Below are positions 1 through 9,681 of a stretch of 64,000 nt of DNA, one piece after another; position 1 is the stretch's first letter, and every line of letters starts with the position of its first letter. Below the pieces are notes generated by a model that saw only the letters and a program-made list of their open reading frames with translations, had not been told where the DNA came from and searched no databases. Made by a program: the position numbers and the translations under genes. This DNA is from Streptomyces aurantiacus (GTDB taxonomy: Bacteria > Actinomycetota > Actinomycetes > Streptomycetales > Streptomycetaceae): positions 4,402,001 to 4,466,000 of the forward strand of contig NZ_CP114283.1 of the NCBI RefSeq assembly GCF_027107535.1, given 5' to 3'.

Positions 1-2324
1 TCGCGTGTCATCTGTTCGAAGCGTACGGCCAGTGCTTCCCGGGTCAGCGGCCCGAGCTCGAACTGGTGCTGCAGACACATGCTCTCGGTGATGGTCACCA
101 ACTCGTCCACCGCGTAGTTGTCGAACGCGATGGTGCGGGTGAACCGGGAGGCGAGGCCCGGGTTGGCGGACAGGAACGACTCCATCTGCTCGGAGTATCC
201 GGCCGCCACCACGACCACGTCGTCGCGGTGGTCCTCCATGAGCTTGAGGAGGGTGTCGACGGCCTCGCGTCCGAAGTCGTTGGAGGCGCCTCCCTCGGGG
301 GTGAGGGTGTAGGCCTCGTCGATGAACAGCACGCCTCCCAGCGCGCTGTTGAAGGCTTCGGTGGTCTTGATGGCCGTGCCGCCGATGATCTGGGCGACCA
401 GGTCGGCGCGGGCGACCTCGACCAGATGGCCGCTGCGCAGTACGCCCAGGTCCGCGAGGATGCTGCCGTACAGCCGGGCCACGGTGGTCTTTCCGGTGCC
501 GGGTGGTCCGGCGAAGATGAGATGCCGGCTCATCGAGGGGACCGGCATGCCGAGCCGGCGGCGGCGTTCCGCGAGCTGGTTGAGGTTGACGAGCGTGCTC
601 ACCTGGTGCTTGACGTTGTCCAGGCCGATGAGTGCCTCCAACTTGGCCAGCGGGCCCTCCGGTTCAGTGCCCTTCGCGGACTCGTCCGCGGCTCCGTGTC
701 CGTCCGCCGCCTCGGCGTTCTCCCCCCAGCTGTCGGCGAGGCCGTTGTCCGCGCTGGTCAGCAATTCGACCGAGAGCCGGTCGCCGGAGCGGCTCTGCCG
801 CAGTCCCGCTCCGCGGTTGTCGCGTACCACGCACCGTGTGACGTGGACCGGCTCGGCGCTGTCGACTCGTATGCCGTCGCCCGTACTGTCGGTGACCTCG
901 CAGGCGGTGAGCGAGGCCCGGCCGCCACGGGACACCTGGATCCCGTGGGCCTTCGAGCCGCTGACCCTGACCCGGTCCAGTGCGACCTCCGCGCCGTCGT
1001 GCACGCTCACACCGGCGTCGGCGCTGTCGCTGATCTCGCAGTCCCGCAAAGTCCCTCGTCCGCGCTCCCCGATGACGACACCTGAGCGAGCGGTGGAACG
1101 CATGACGGTGTCACTGACTTCCGGGTCGGAGTCGTCGTCGATGCTCAGTGCGCAGCCGCCCGCCGACTCGATCTCGCAGTGTTCCAGGCGGCCGCGCCCG
1201 TCGTCGGTGATCGCGATGCCGTGGCTGCCGGCTCCGGTGACCCTGGCGCGACGCAGCAGGGGGTTGGCGGAGGAGCGTACGGAGATGCCGACCCCAGCGG
1301 CGTCCCGTACGTCGAGGCGGTCGAACTCGGCCGTGGAGTCGTCGGTCAGCAGCACCGCTCCGGAGGTGTCGGCGCAGTCGCTCACCACCGTGTCGCGCAG
1401 CATCGGCGCACTGCCCTCGACGACTCTGATGGCGGCTTCCGTCGAGGTGTGGAACTCGCAGCCCTCCAGGGTTCCGCGGGAGCGGTCGAGGACGAGCAGG
1501 CCGCTGTTCTTGGTGCGCCGGGTGACGCAGCGGCTCAGAAACGGGTCGGCGCCGCCGGAGATGATGATGGCGCTCTGGGCGATGGACTCGAACGTGGTCT
1601 CCTCGACCTCGGGGCGGGAGACGCTGGTCACGAGCAGGCCCACCGAGGTGTGGTGGACGGTGGACCGCAGGACGCGGGTCGAGCTGTGGCCCTCCAGGGC
1701 GATGGCGGGCTTGTCGGTGCCGGAGATGTCGCAGCCGTCGACCGTGCCGCGGGCCTCACCGCTCGCGAGGATGCCGTTGGCGCGCGCGCCGCGTATCCGG
1801 CAGTCGCGGACGAGGGGTCTCGCGGTTTCGCCGAGGACCACCGCGGAGGTGCCGAAGTTCTCGAACACGCAGTCCTCGATGACGCTTTCGGTCTCCGAGG
1901 AGTCGACGAACCCGGCGCCGCCGGGGTTGCTGATCCGACAGTTGCGGGCGGCCAGTGAGCCCTTGCCGCGGACCAGTAGGGCCGTCCAGCCCGCGCCGGT
2001 CACGGAGCACCCGTCGAGTGCGGCCTGTCCGGTCGGTACGTCCACGACCGCCATCTCCTTGTCGCGTCCGCGCAGGGTGAGCCCGCTGAGCATCACGGCG
2101 TCGGCCATGAGGCTGACGGCGCTGCCGGCGCGGGGGCAGATCTCGACGGCTCCCGGTTCGCCCTCGGCGACGATCGTCACCCGGTTCCTGATGTCGAGAT
2201 TCTCGGGGTAGCGCCCGGGGCGTACGCGGATCACCGCTCCGGTGCGTGCCTGGGCCAGCGCCTCACCGATCGTCTGGAAGCTGTCCGACCGTTCCGGGCA
2301 GACCGTGAGTATTTGCCGTGCCAC
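1..2324 (-). CDS. Right-handed beta-helix protein fused to a CbxX/CfxQ (EccA-like) AAA+ ATPase, partial
   Basis: The frame opens at GTG 2324 with AGGAGG 10 nt upstream and runs off the left edge after 774 codons. Residues ~10-520 show short repeated beta strands rich in Gly, Val, Asn and Asp, as in pectate-lyase-like right-handed beta-helices. A Glu/Ala/Gly linker follows, then a CbxX-type AAA+ domain: an 'IGLDNVKHQV' start, Walker A GPPGTGKT with Lys near residue 612, Walker B 'VLFIDEAYTL', and an arginine region 'LASRFTRTI'. ESX EccA is a CbxX-type cytosolic ATPase that acts on substrates or chaperones. Classical EccA has a TPR N-terminus, so the beta-helix replacement is notable. It is divergent from the mycosin gene. 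The C-terminus is outside the window. ATPase assignment is secure; an EccA role is inferred from position. Confidence 0.88.
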   Translation of the reverse strand, partial: MARQILTVCPERSDSFQTIGEALAQARTGAVIRVRPGRYPENLDIRNRVTIVAEGEPGAVEICPRAGSAVSLMADAVMLSGLTLRGRDKEMAVVDVPTGQAALDGCSVTGAGWTALLVRGKGSLAARNCRISNPGGAGFVDSSETESVIEDCVFENFGTSAVVLGETARPLVRDCRIRGARANGILASGEARGTVDGCDISGTDKPAIALEGHSSTRVLRSTVHHTSVGLLVTSVSRPEVEETTFESIAQSAIIISGGADPFLSRCVTRRTKNSGLLVLDRSRGTLEGCEFHTSTEAAIRVVEGSAPMLRDTVVSDCADTSGAVLLTDDSTAEFDRLDVRDAAGVGISVRSSANPLLRRARVTGAGSHGIAITDDGRGRLEHCEIESAGGCALSIDDDSDPEVSDTVMRSTARSGVVIGERGRGTLRDCEISDSADAGVSVHDGAEVALDRVRVSGSKAHGIQVSRGGRASLTACEVTDSTGDGIRVDSAEPVHVTRCVVRDNRGAGLRQSRSGDRLSVELLTSADNGLADSWGENAEAADGHGAADESAKGTEPEGPLAKLEALIGLDNVKHQVSTLVNLNQLAERRRRLGMPVPSMSRHLIFAGPPGTGKTTVARLYGSILADLGVLRSGHLVEVARADLVAQIIGGTAIKTTEAFNSALGGVLFIDEAYTLTPEGGASNDFGREAVDTLLKLMEDHRDDVVVVAAGYSEQMESFLSANPGLASRFTRTIAFDNYAVDELVTITESMCLQHQFELGPLTREALAVRFEQMTR

Positions 2325-2425
2325 GCGCCTCGAACCTCCTTGTGTGGACCCGTCTTTGGCTCTGCCGCGGCCTGTAGGCGTTGGCTGCGCCCTGCGCGTG
2401 CGTTCGAGCATGTCATGTGCATATC

Positions 2426-3694
2426 ATGCGTCTTATGCGAAATGCCATGAAACGCAGGTATGCGAGCCTTGTGCCGGGCGTTGCCGTCGTCCTGCTGGTG
2501 ACGTGCGGGCCCGCCTTCGCCGCCTACGGCGGGTCGTCGGCCGCGCCCGACGCCGACGACCCGGGCACGACGCTGCTGCCTCCGCTGCCCGTCCGTCTCG
2601 GCGAGGACAGCGCGTGCACCGGGGCCTCGGACCGGACGGCCACCGGGGCGGCGTGGTCGCAGACGGCCCTCGGACTGCCGCGCGCCCAGCGGATCTCCCG
2701 GGGGGACGGCGTGACCGTCGCGGTGGTCGACACCGGAGTCGCCTCTGCAGTCCGCAGCCTGGCCGGGCGGGTGACCGCCGTCGACGGGGCGGGCGAGGAC
2801 TGCGTGGGGCACGGCACCTTCGCGGCGGGTCTCATCGCCGCCGCCCCGGAAAAGGGCAGCGGCATCACGGGCATCGCCCCTGAGGCCGAGATCATCGCCC
2901 TGCGCGGAACCGACGACCGCGGCGTGCCCACTGCGGAACGCGTCGCGCTCGGCATACGCACAGCGGCCGACCGGGGCGCACGGGTCGTCTACGTCGGCCA
3001 CGCCCTGCGCACCGGGAAGACGGAGCTCACCGCGGCCGCCGCCTATGCCGCTGAGCGTGACGCGCTCGTCGTCGCCCCCGCCGCACCGGACGCCGTGCCC
3101 CGCGAGGAGCTCGGGCCCGGCGGTGAGATGCCGCTGGGGCCGTACTGGCCGGCCGCCGCGCCGGGCGTGCTGTCCGTCGTGGACTTCGGGCCCGGCGGCG
3201 TACGTCAGCAGAAGGCTCCGCCCGCCCATGAGCCCGACCTGTCGGCGCCCGGCAGCTCCATGGTCAGCGTCGGCCCGCGGGGCCCCGGCCACTACATCGG
3301 CTCCGGAGCCTCGCTGGCCGCCGCCGGCACAGCGGGGGCCGCCGCGCTCGTACGGGCCTACGAGCCCGAGTTGTCCGCAGCGGAGGTGTCCCGGCAACTG
3401 CTCGACACCGCCTATCCGTCGGACACGCCCCGGCTCGACCCCTACGCCGCCCTGTCCGTGATCCGGGACCAGGACGAGCGGGTGGCGGCCGCGAAGCCCG
3501 TCCCGGCGGACTTTCCGGAGCCCGCCGATCCCGGTCCCCGGAACCGGGCCCTGGCGATCGCCGCCGGTGGGCTGGCGGTCGTCCTGCTGGTGGGCGCAAT
3601 GGCCGTGGTGATTCCCCGCGGCCGCGCCCGGAACTGGCTCCCGCCGGGCCGCGGGGCGGACGACGCGTCCGCCCCGTCCGCCGGGCAGGGGTAG
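2426..3694 (+). CDS. mycP: Type VII secretion mycosin (subtilisin-like serine protease, membrane anchored)
   Basis: Mycosins are subtilase-family proteases of ESX systems, anchored on the outer face of the membrane. Starting at ATG 2426 (422 aa) there is a Sec signal ending in 'GPAFA', Asp102 in VAVVDTGV, His129 in GHGTFAAG and Ser296 in GSGASLAAAG, giving the subtilase D/H/S order. A C-terminal transmembrane helix (ALAIAAGGLAVVLLVGAMAV) is followed by an Arg-rich stop-transfer tail. The usual 'AAGN' segment with the oxyanion-hole Asn is not evident: the matching stretch reads VVAPAAPDA. ATG codons at 2435 and 2447 are also possible starts; no good ribosome site distinguishes them. It converges on eccC. 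Confidence 0.9.
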   Translation: MRLMRNAMKRRYASLVPGVAVVLLVTCGPAFAAYGGSSAAPDADDPGTTLLPPLPVRLGEDSACTGASDRTATGAAWSQTALGLPRAQRISRGDGVTVAVVDTGVASAVRSLAGRVTAVDGAGEDCVGHGTFAAGLIAAAPEKGSGITGIAPEAEIIALRGTDDRGVPTAERVALGIRTAADRGARVVYVGHALRTGKTELTAAAAYAAERDALVVAPAAPDAVPREELGPGGEMPLGPYWPAAAPGVLSVVDFGPGGVRQQKAPPAHEPDLSAPGSSMVSVGPRGPGHYIGSGASLAAAGTAGAAALVRAYEPELSAAEVSRQLLDTAYPSDTPRLDPYAALSVIRDQDERVAAAKPVPADFPEPADPGPRNRALAIAAGGLAVVLLVGAMAVVIPRGRARNWLPPGRGADDASAPSAGQG

Positions 3695-3734
3695 GCAACG
3701 GCGGGTGGTCCTGTGCGGGTCGCCTGTGGCCGGT

Positions 3735-3867
3735 CGCGCAGTTCCCCGCGCCCCTGACGGGCCGCGGTCCGTCCTACAGCGGCCGATGGTGCCGTGCCGG
3801 TTGAGTGCGGCCGCGCGCGCCTCCGGCGGGGCGCCGTGCGCCCTGCGGGGGCGCGGGGAACAGCGCG
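3735..3867. terminator. Convergent-gene inverted repeat (Streptomyces GC-rich palindromic repeat)
   Basis: Arms at 3735-3761 and 3841-3867 are inverted copies built on GCGCGGGGAAC, with only a few mismatches over 27 bp, separated by 79 nt. The sequence type (CGCGCAGTTCCCCGCGCCCC) is very common between convergent Streptomyces genes. It sits between the 3' ends of mycP and eccC, so a bidirectional terminator or spacer role is likely. Confidence 0.6.
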
Positions 3868-3933
3868 ACCAGCCCCCACCCACCCACGGCGAATCACGGC
3901 CCCTCAGCACTCCTTCAACGGCGAGGCCGGACA

Positions 3934-6900
3934 TCAGCCCTCCTCCAGCCGCGCGAGCTGAACCTGCAGGGTCTTGCGGCGAGCGATCCGCACCGCCCGG
4001 CCGGGAATCAGCTCCCGCCCCTTCACACTGCCGAAGAGATACCCCTCGCTCGGCGGGCAGGACATCAGCAGGCCGGGCGTGTTGACCTCCTGGAGCCTGC
4101 GCAGCAGCGCCTCGTTGAGGCCGCGCCCGGCACCGGCGGACGAGCGAGCCACGATCAGATGCAGACCCACCTCGTGGCCGAGCGCGAGATGGTCGAGCAG
4201 CGGAGCGAACGGCTGCGCCATGGCGCTGCTGCCGACCATGTCGTAGTCGTCGACCAGGATGAAGAGCCGCGGCCCCTGCCACCAGTCGCACAGCCGCATC
4301 CGCGACGGGGCGATGTCCTCTCCCGGGACCCGCTGCCTGACCGCCCTGGCCGCCCCGTCCACGAGATCCTTGAGCATGTCCAGGGACACGGCGTGACCGA
4401 GCCGGTACGGCTCGGGAACGCTCTCCACCAGCTCACGCCGGTAGTCCACCGTCATGATGCGGGCCTCTGCAGGGGTGTACCGCTCGGTGATGCCCTTGGC
4501 GATCAGTCGCAGCAGGTTCGTCTTGCCGCACTCGGTGTCTCCCACCACGATCATGTGGGGGTTCTCGGAGAAGTCGTGCCACACCGGGGCGAGTTCGTTC
4601 TCGTCCAGACCGATCGCGATCCGCAGACCGAGGTCGCCCTCCGGCTCGGGCAGTTCACCGACGGGCAGGTTCGTCGGCAGCATCCGTACCCGGGGCGCGG
4701 CCGGGCCCGTCCAGTTCTCACTGATCGCGGCGACGAGACCGGCGACACCGTCAGCGAGGTCGTCGGTGTCCTCGACCCCGTCCACGCGCGGCAGCGCCGA
4801 CAGATAGTGCAGCTTGTCGGAGGTCAGTCCCCGCCCCGGGCTGCGGGGGATCGACGCCGCCTTGCGGGAGTCGATCTGGGAGTCCATCGGGTCACCCATC
4901 CGCAGTTCCAGTCGGGTGCCGGTCTGGTCGCGCACGGAGGACGACAGTTCCACCCACCGAGCCGTGGTGATCAACAAGTGGACGCCGTAGTTGAGTCCGC
5001 GGGCAGCCAGCGCGTTGAAGGTGGGAATGTGCCGGTCGAAGTCCTGCCGCACGGTGGACCAGCCGTCGATGACCAGGAAGACGTCGCCGTGCGGTTCGTC
5101 GGGAAACTCACCCGCGGCACGCCGCTTGCGGTACGTGGGCATGGAGTCGATGCCATGCTCGAGGAAGAACCGCTCCCGCTTGCTGAGCAGCGTGCTGACC
5201 TCGGCGATCACCCGGCCCACCCGTTCCGTGTCCACGCGGGCCGCGACCCCGCTCACATGGGGCAGCCCGTCGAGCGCGGCCAGTGTGCCGCCACCGAAGT
5301 CCAGGCAGTAGAACTGCACCTCGCGTGGTGTGTGGGTGAGGGCGAGCGCGGTGATGAGGGTCCGCAGCAGAGTGCTCTTTCCGCTCTGCGGGCCGCCCGC
5401 GATGGCCACATGGCCGCCGGCCGCCGACAGGTCCACCGTCAACAGATCACGGAGCTGGTCGAAGGGCCGGTCGACGATGCCCACAGGGACGGTGAGTTTG
5501 CCCCGCAGCGGCCAGTCGGCCGTGGTGAGGCCGTACCGCGGATCGGGCGCGAGCGGAGGCAGGATTTGATCCAGGGTCGCCGGCATGCTCAGCGGCGGCA
5601 GCCACACCTGGTGGGCGGGCGGACCCGAGTCGCGCAGCCGGTCGAGCGCCACGGACAGCAGCGTCTCGCCGTTCTCCTCGTCGGCGCCCTCCGCCTCCGG
5701 CTCCTCCTCGCCGCCCTCGCCCGTGAGGTCCGGGTCCGCCGGCGCACGCGGCACCACCCACTCCGCCGTCCACGGCACCACCTGGCGTGCCACCTGCGCT
5801 CGGACGACGGCGCGGCGCCGCTGGTACGGGCCCGACACGTACGCGGCACGGAACCGGGTCAGCGCGTCGACCCCGCTCTTGAGGAAGCCGGCGCCCGGCT
5901 GCGCGGGCAGCTCGTAGGCGTCCGGCACGCCCAGCACACCGCGGCTCTCCATCGCGGAGAACGTCCGCAGGCCGATCCGGTACGAGAGATGACTCTCCAG
6001 CTGGTGCATACGGCCCTCGTCGAGCCGCTGCGAGGCGAGCAGCAGATGCACCCCGAGCGAGCGGCCGAGCCGCCCGATCATGACGAACAGCTCCATGAAG
6101 TCCCGGTGCGCGGACAGGAGTTCACTGAACTCGTCGACCACGACGAACAGGCTGGGCAGCGGCTGCAACGGCACGCCGGACTGCCGCGCCTTCTCGTACT
6201 CCAGGGCGGAGGTGTAGTTCCCCGCGGCCCGGAGCAGCTCCTGACGGCGTATCAACTCGCCGTGCAGCGCGTCCTGCATGCGCGCGACCAGCGCCACCTC
6301 GTCGGCGAGGTTGGTGATGACAGCGGATGTGTGCGGCAGCTCGTCGAGGCCGAGGAAGGTGGCGCCGCCCTTGAAGTCGACAAGGATGAAGTTGAGCGTC
6401 TCGGAGGAGTTGGTGAGGGCGAGGGAGAGGACGAGCGTGCGCAGCAGCTCGCTCTTGCCGGATCCGGTGGCGCCGATGAGCATGCCGTGCGGTCCCGTGC
6501 CGCCCTGCGCGGACTCCTTGATGTCCAGTTCCACGGGCCTGCCCTCGCCGCTGACCGCGATGGGCACCCGAAGCCGTGCACTGCCGGTGTACCGCTGCCA
6601 GAGCGTGGCCGGCTCGTGCCGGTGCAGATCGGGAATGTTCAGAAGCGTGGTGAGCTCGACGTCGTTGGCCAACGGCTTGGAGTCGTCGCCGCCCATGGTC
6701 ATCCGGTAGGGCGCCAGCAGCCGGGCGAGTGCCAGCGCTCCCACCGGCCCGAACCGGTCGGGCCTGCCGAGGGCCGTCGACTGCTCCTTGCGGTCGCGGT
6801 CGGTCCGCACCAACGCGACACTGTCCTCGTCCACCTCCAGCCGCAGAGTGGTGCGCCCCGGCTTCCAGGCGAGCGACCCCGTGAGGTCGAGCACGACGAC

Positions 6901-7923
6901 GTTGCGAAAGCCGTGCCCGTCGAAACGGTGACCCGCGGGCACGGTGCAGCCGTCGATCACGACGACCGTGTACGGCTCCTCCCGCCCTGGCACGGCGTCG
7001 GGGTCGGCGCCCGGGCGTTCCTGGAACTCGGCGCCGAGCAGGTTCTCCAGCTCACTGAAGGCCGAGGTGATCATCCGGGCCGGTCCCGCGCCGTCCTCCT
7101 CGTGCCGGTGGAGGTTGTGCGGGAGCCACTTCGCCCACTCCCACTCCGCCCGCCGCTCGTCCGACACGCACAGGGCGATCCACAGGTCGTCGGGGGAGTG
7201 GAAGACAGCCAACTGGCCGAGCAGAGCGCGGACCAGACCCCGTGTCCGCTCCTCGTCGCCGCGGAACAGCACTTTCGACCAGGCCCGCAGATAGATCGCG
7301 ATGGGCTGGTCGCGCACGGTCGAGTAGGCCTTGGTGAAGCTGCGCAGCGCGTGCGCGGACAGCGGTTCGAGGTCCTCGACGGGCTTGGTCGACAGCGGGG
7401 TCAGCTTCATCGCCAGACGCTGGTCGCCGATGCCGATGCGGACCTCCGCGAAGTCCTCGTCGGAGGGCCTGCGCTCCCACAGCCGGGTGCTGCGCACGAA
7501 GGAGGACAGCGCGTCGGGCTCGGGATGGCGCCAGGCGAGGGCGAGTTGCTGATCAACGACGGAGGCCCGCACCTTGCGCCGTGTCTGCCGCAGATAGCGC
7601 AGATAGTCGCGGCGTTCGCCCTTCAGCCGCTGTTTGCGCTCGCTGTTGCGGCGCATGACCTGCCCGAGCATCATCCCCGCGGACGCGATCACCATCACAC
7701 CGAGCGCGATATAGATGAACCCGCCGCTGGACCTGCTCATTCCCGGCCGCATGAACATCAGCATCATTGAGACGGACATCAGCGCCATCGGCAAGTATGT
7801 CCATACCGCGGAACTGTCCGGCACGACTTCCGGAAGGGTCGGCGGTTCCTGAAGGCTCAGGTCTCCCGACGGCAATTCCGGTCCCTTGCGGCGTGCCGGC
7901 CTGCGGAACAGGATCACGCTCAA
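3934..7923 (-). CDS. eccC: EccC-type FtsK/SpoIIIE ATPase of the ESX machine (fused Ca-Cb form)
   Basis: 1329 aa. This is the motor that recognises WXG100-type substrates and drives export through the membrane complex. Two transmembrane helices lie near residues 39-58 and 67-87. Three FtsK-like ATPase domains follow: Walker A GATGSGKS (Lys490), GGPQSGKS (Lys849) and GDTECGKT (Lys1134), with Walker B strands 'LFVVVDEF', 'VFLVIDGW' and 'LFILVDDY'. All three P-loop lysines are present. TTG at 7923 is chosen because GAGGAGG lies 7 nt upstream; GTG 7917 would be 13 nt away. One polypeptide carries what mycobacterial ESX-1 splits into EccCa and EccCb. It is divergent from eccD. Confidence 0.96.
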   Translation of the reverse strand: MSVILFRRPARRKGPELPSGDLSLQEPPTLPEVVPDSSAVWTYLPMALMSVSMMLMFMRPGMSRSSGGFIYIALGVMVIASAGMMLGQVMRRNSERKQRLKGERRDYLRYLRQTRRKVRASVVDQQLALAWRHPEPDALSSFVRSTRLWERRPSDEDFAEVRIGIGDQRLAMKLTPLSTKPVEDLEPLSAHALRSFTKAYSTVRDQPIAIYLRAWSKVLFRGDEERTRGLVRALLGQLAVFHSPDDLWIALCVSDERRAEWEWAKWLPHNLHRHEEDGAGPARMITSAFSELENLLGAEFQERPGADPDAVPGREEPYTVVVIDGCTVPAGHRFDGHGFRNVVVLDLTGSLAWKPGRTTLRLEVDEDSVALVRTDRDRKEQSTALGRPDRFGPVGALALARLLAPYRMTMGGDDSKPLANDVELTTLLNIPDLHRHEPATLWQRYTGSARLRVPIAVSGEGRPVELDIKESAQGGTGPHGMLIGATGSGKSELLRTLVLSLALTNSSETLNFILVDFKGGATFLGLDELPHTSAVITNLADEVALVARMQDALHGELIRRQELLRAAGNYTSALEYEKARQSGVPLQPLPSLFVVVDEFSELLSAHRDFMELFVMIGRLGRSLGVHLLLASQRLDEGRMHQLESHLSYRIGLRTFSAMESRGVLGVPDAYELPAQPGAGFLKSGVDALTRFRAAYVSGPYQRRRAVVRAQVARQVVPWTAEWVVPRAPADPDLTGEGGEEEPEAEGADEENGETLLSVALDRLRDSGPPAHQVWLPPLSMPATLDQILPPLAPDPRYGLTTADWPLRGKLTVPVGIVDRPFDQLRDLLTVDLSAAGGHVAIAGGPQSGKSTLLRTLITALALTHTPREVQFYCLDFGGGTLAALDGLPHVSGVAARVDTERVGRVIAEVSTLLSKRERFFLEHGIDSMPTYRKRRAAGEFPDEPHGDVFLVIDGWSTVRQDFDRHIPTFNALAARGLNYGVHLLITTARWVELSSSVRDQTGTRLELRMGDPMDSQIDSRKAASIPRSPGRGLTSDKLHYLSALPRVDGVEDTDDLADGVAGLVAAISENWTGPAAPRVRMLPTNLPVGELPEPEGDLGLRIAIGLDENELAPVWHDFSENPHMIVVGDTECGKTNLLRLIAKGITERYTPAEARIMTVDYRRELVESVPEPYRLGHAVSLDMLKDLVDGAARAVRQRVPGEDIAPSRMRLCDWWQGPRLFILVDDYDMVGSSAMAQPFAPLLDHLALGHEVGLHLIVARSSAGAGRGLNEALLRRLQEVNTPGLLMSCPPSEGYLFGSVKGRELIPGRAVRIARRKTLQVQLARLEEG

Positions 7924-7982
7924 CGAATGGCCTCCTCAGTGGTATCGGAAAAACTCCGTGGCAACGGCACGGGGCTGTCCGG

Positions 7983-8022
7983 TTGACGCTTCCGTGGGAT
8001 TCGCCTAGAAGGCGACGAAGCG
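7983..8022 (+). promoter_or_regulatory. Candidate promoter and nested dyad upstream of eccD
   Basis: TTGACG (7983-7988), 17 nt, then TAGAAG (8006-8011) fits a SigA-like promoter pointing to eccD. It overlaps a nested inverted repeat: TCGCCT-AGA-AGGCGA (8001-8015) inside CGCTTC (7987-7992) and GAAGCG (8017-8022). The 342-nt gap between eccC and eccD shows no other coding signal. Confidence 0.35.
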
Positions 8023-8265
8023 AAAGCGAGATGTCTCACGGGGGGAATGAATCGAAGTCCCGCAGTGGCTGCAGGGTTTGCGCAGGGATGTCGTGGAACG
8101 CTGAATTCTCAGTGGTGTTGCGAAAGTGCCGGGCTTACCGTCAAACTCGTCGGCGCGAGCCGCGCTCGACTTCCCGTCACGTTCAGCGAACCGGCCGGCG
8201 TGCCGTTTCCACCTTCCAGCCACCGTGAGTTCCGTGGCCTGCAAGAAAGTGTGAATCCGAAGCCC

Positions 8266-9663
8266 ATGACTGAAATTCAGGTGGCAAGCCTGTGCCGCGT
8301 CACCGTACGTGCCCCGGCCAGGACCGTCGACCTGGCCGTGCCCTCCGACGTCCCCGTTGCCGATCTGCTGCCCACAGTGATCAGTTACGGAGGCGATGAC
8401 CTGGAGGAATCCGGCCTGGAACACGGTGGTTGGGTGCTCCAACGCCTCGGCGGCCCGCCGCTCGATCCCGAGAGTACCTTGGACTCCCTCGGTCTGCGGG
8501 ACGGTGAGGACCTTTATCTGCGACCCCGCGCCGAGGCGCTGCCCGAGGTCCACCTCGACGACCTGGTCGACGGTATTTCCACCACCATGCAGCAGCGGCC
8601 GCACGGTTGGAACGCGGAGGCCGGCCGACGCCTGCTGCGGGGCCTGGCCGCGGCCACACTCACGCTGGGCCTCGTACTGCTGGCCATGCCCGGATCGGCC
8701 GGTTGGCTACGGGCGTTGGCGGCGGCTGCCGTCGGGTTGCTCCTGCTCGCCGGGGCGGGCTCGGCCGCCCGCGCCGTCGGCGACTCCGGGGCGGGTTCGG
8801 TGCTCGGCCTCATGGCGGCTCCGTACTTCGCGCTGGCGGGCTGGCTGTTGCCCGGCGGGGAACTGGGCGGTGCCGAGGGCGAAGCCGTCCTGGGCGCACG
8901 GCTGTTGGCCGCCTCGGCAGCCGGTGGCGGAGGAGCGGTGCTCGCGTTGGCGGCGGTGGGCGTCTACCCCGCGCTGTTCATGGGTGCGGCCTCGGTCGCC
9001 GTGGCGGGGGCGCTCGGCGCCACCCTGATCACCCTGGACCTGACGCCGGAACAGGCGGCCAGCGTCGTCGCCGTCGTGGTGGTGCTGTTCGGCGGCTTCG
9101 TCCCCTCCCTGTCGTTCAGGCTCTCCGGCATGCGGATGCCGCCGCTGCCCACCAACGTCCAGCAGTTGCAGCAGGGCATCGACCCGTACTCGTCCTCGGA
9201 TGTCGAAGCCCGCGCCATGCTGGCCGACGGCTGGATGACCGCCTTCTACGGAGCCATCGGCCTGGTCTGCCTGCCGTGCCTGGCGGCGCTCGTGGCCGAG
9301 CCGGGCCTCGCCGAGATCCTCACCGTCGTGGCCCTGTCGCTCCTTCTGCTCCTCCACAGCAGGGGACTGGGCAACGTCCTGCAGCGCCTGGCACTGACCA
9401 CCGCCGGAGCATGGGGCGCGGCCCTGCTCCTGTTCGTGACCGCACGCTCCCTGGACCCCGTGGACCGACTGACCCTGACAGCCGGTCTGATGGGCCTGAC
9501 AGCCGTGATCACGATCGCCTCCTGGACCGTGCCGGGGCGGCGGCTCGTGCCCTACTGGGGCCGCGCGGCCGAGCTGCTCCACTCGCTCGCCGCCATCAGC
9601 ATGCTGCCACTGATGCTCTGGTCCATGGGTGTCTACGGCCTGCTCCGCGGCATCAACGGCTGA
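8266..9663 (+). CDS. eccD: EccD-type ESX membrane channel protein
   Basis: EccD lines the ESX inner-membrane pore. From ATG 8266 the protein is 465 aa: an N-terminal ubiquitin-like domain of ~90 residues (alternating beta strands, 'LCRVTVRAPARTVDLAVP', ending in a GEDLYLRPR strand), then a cytoplasmic linker and about eleven hydrophobic helices between residues ~130 and 460. The length fits the family. The frame is open back to ATG 8047, but the extra ~73 residues look unlike EccD and are rejected. GTG 8251 is an alternative; neither site has a strong ribosome-binding sequence. eccB follows 18 nt downstream, so the two are probably one transcript. Confidence 0.92.
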   Translation: MTEIQVASLCRVTVRAPARTVDLAVPSDVPVADLLPTVISYGGDDLEESGLEHGGWVLQRLGGPPLDPESTLDSLGLRDGEDLYLRPRAEALPEVHLDDLVDGISTTMQQRPHGWNAEAGRRLLRGLAAATLTLGLVLLAMPGSAGWLRALAAAAVGLLLLAGAGSAARAVGDSGAGSVLGLMAAPYFALAGWLLPGGELGGAEGEAVLGARLLAASAAGGGGAVLALAAVGVYPALFMGAASVAVAGALGATLITLDLTPEQAASVVAVVVVLFGGFVPSLSFRLSGMRMPPLPTNVQQLQQGIDPYSSSDVEARAMLADGWMTAFYGAIGLVCLPCLAALVAEPGLAEILTVVALSLLLLLHSRGLGNVLQRLALTTAGAWGAALLLFVTARSLDPVDRLTLTAGLMGLTAVITIASWTVPGRRLVPYWGRAAELLHSLAAISMLPLMLWSMGVYGLLRGING

Positions 9664-9681
9664 TCCGGGAGGACGGCGACC

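Noticed and set aside
3805..7770. 1321-aa plus-strand open frame
   Set aside because: It is the complement of eccC; its composition (Gly/His/Arg/Val-rich, no domains) is that of a GC-rich shadow frame.
8047..8265. N-terminal extension of EccD from ATG 8047
   Set aside because: The extra residues do not resemble EccD, the purine run touches the ATG directly, and the ubiquitin-like domain begins after 8266.
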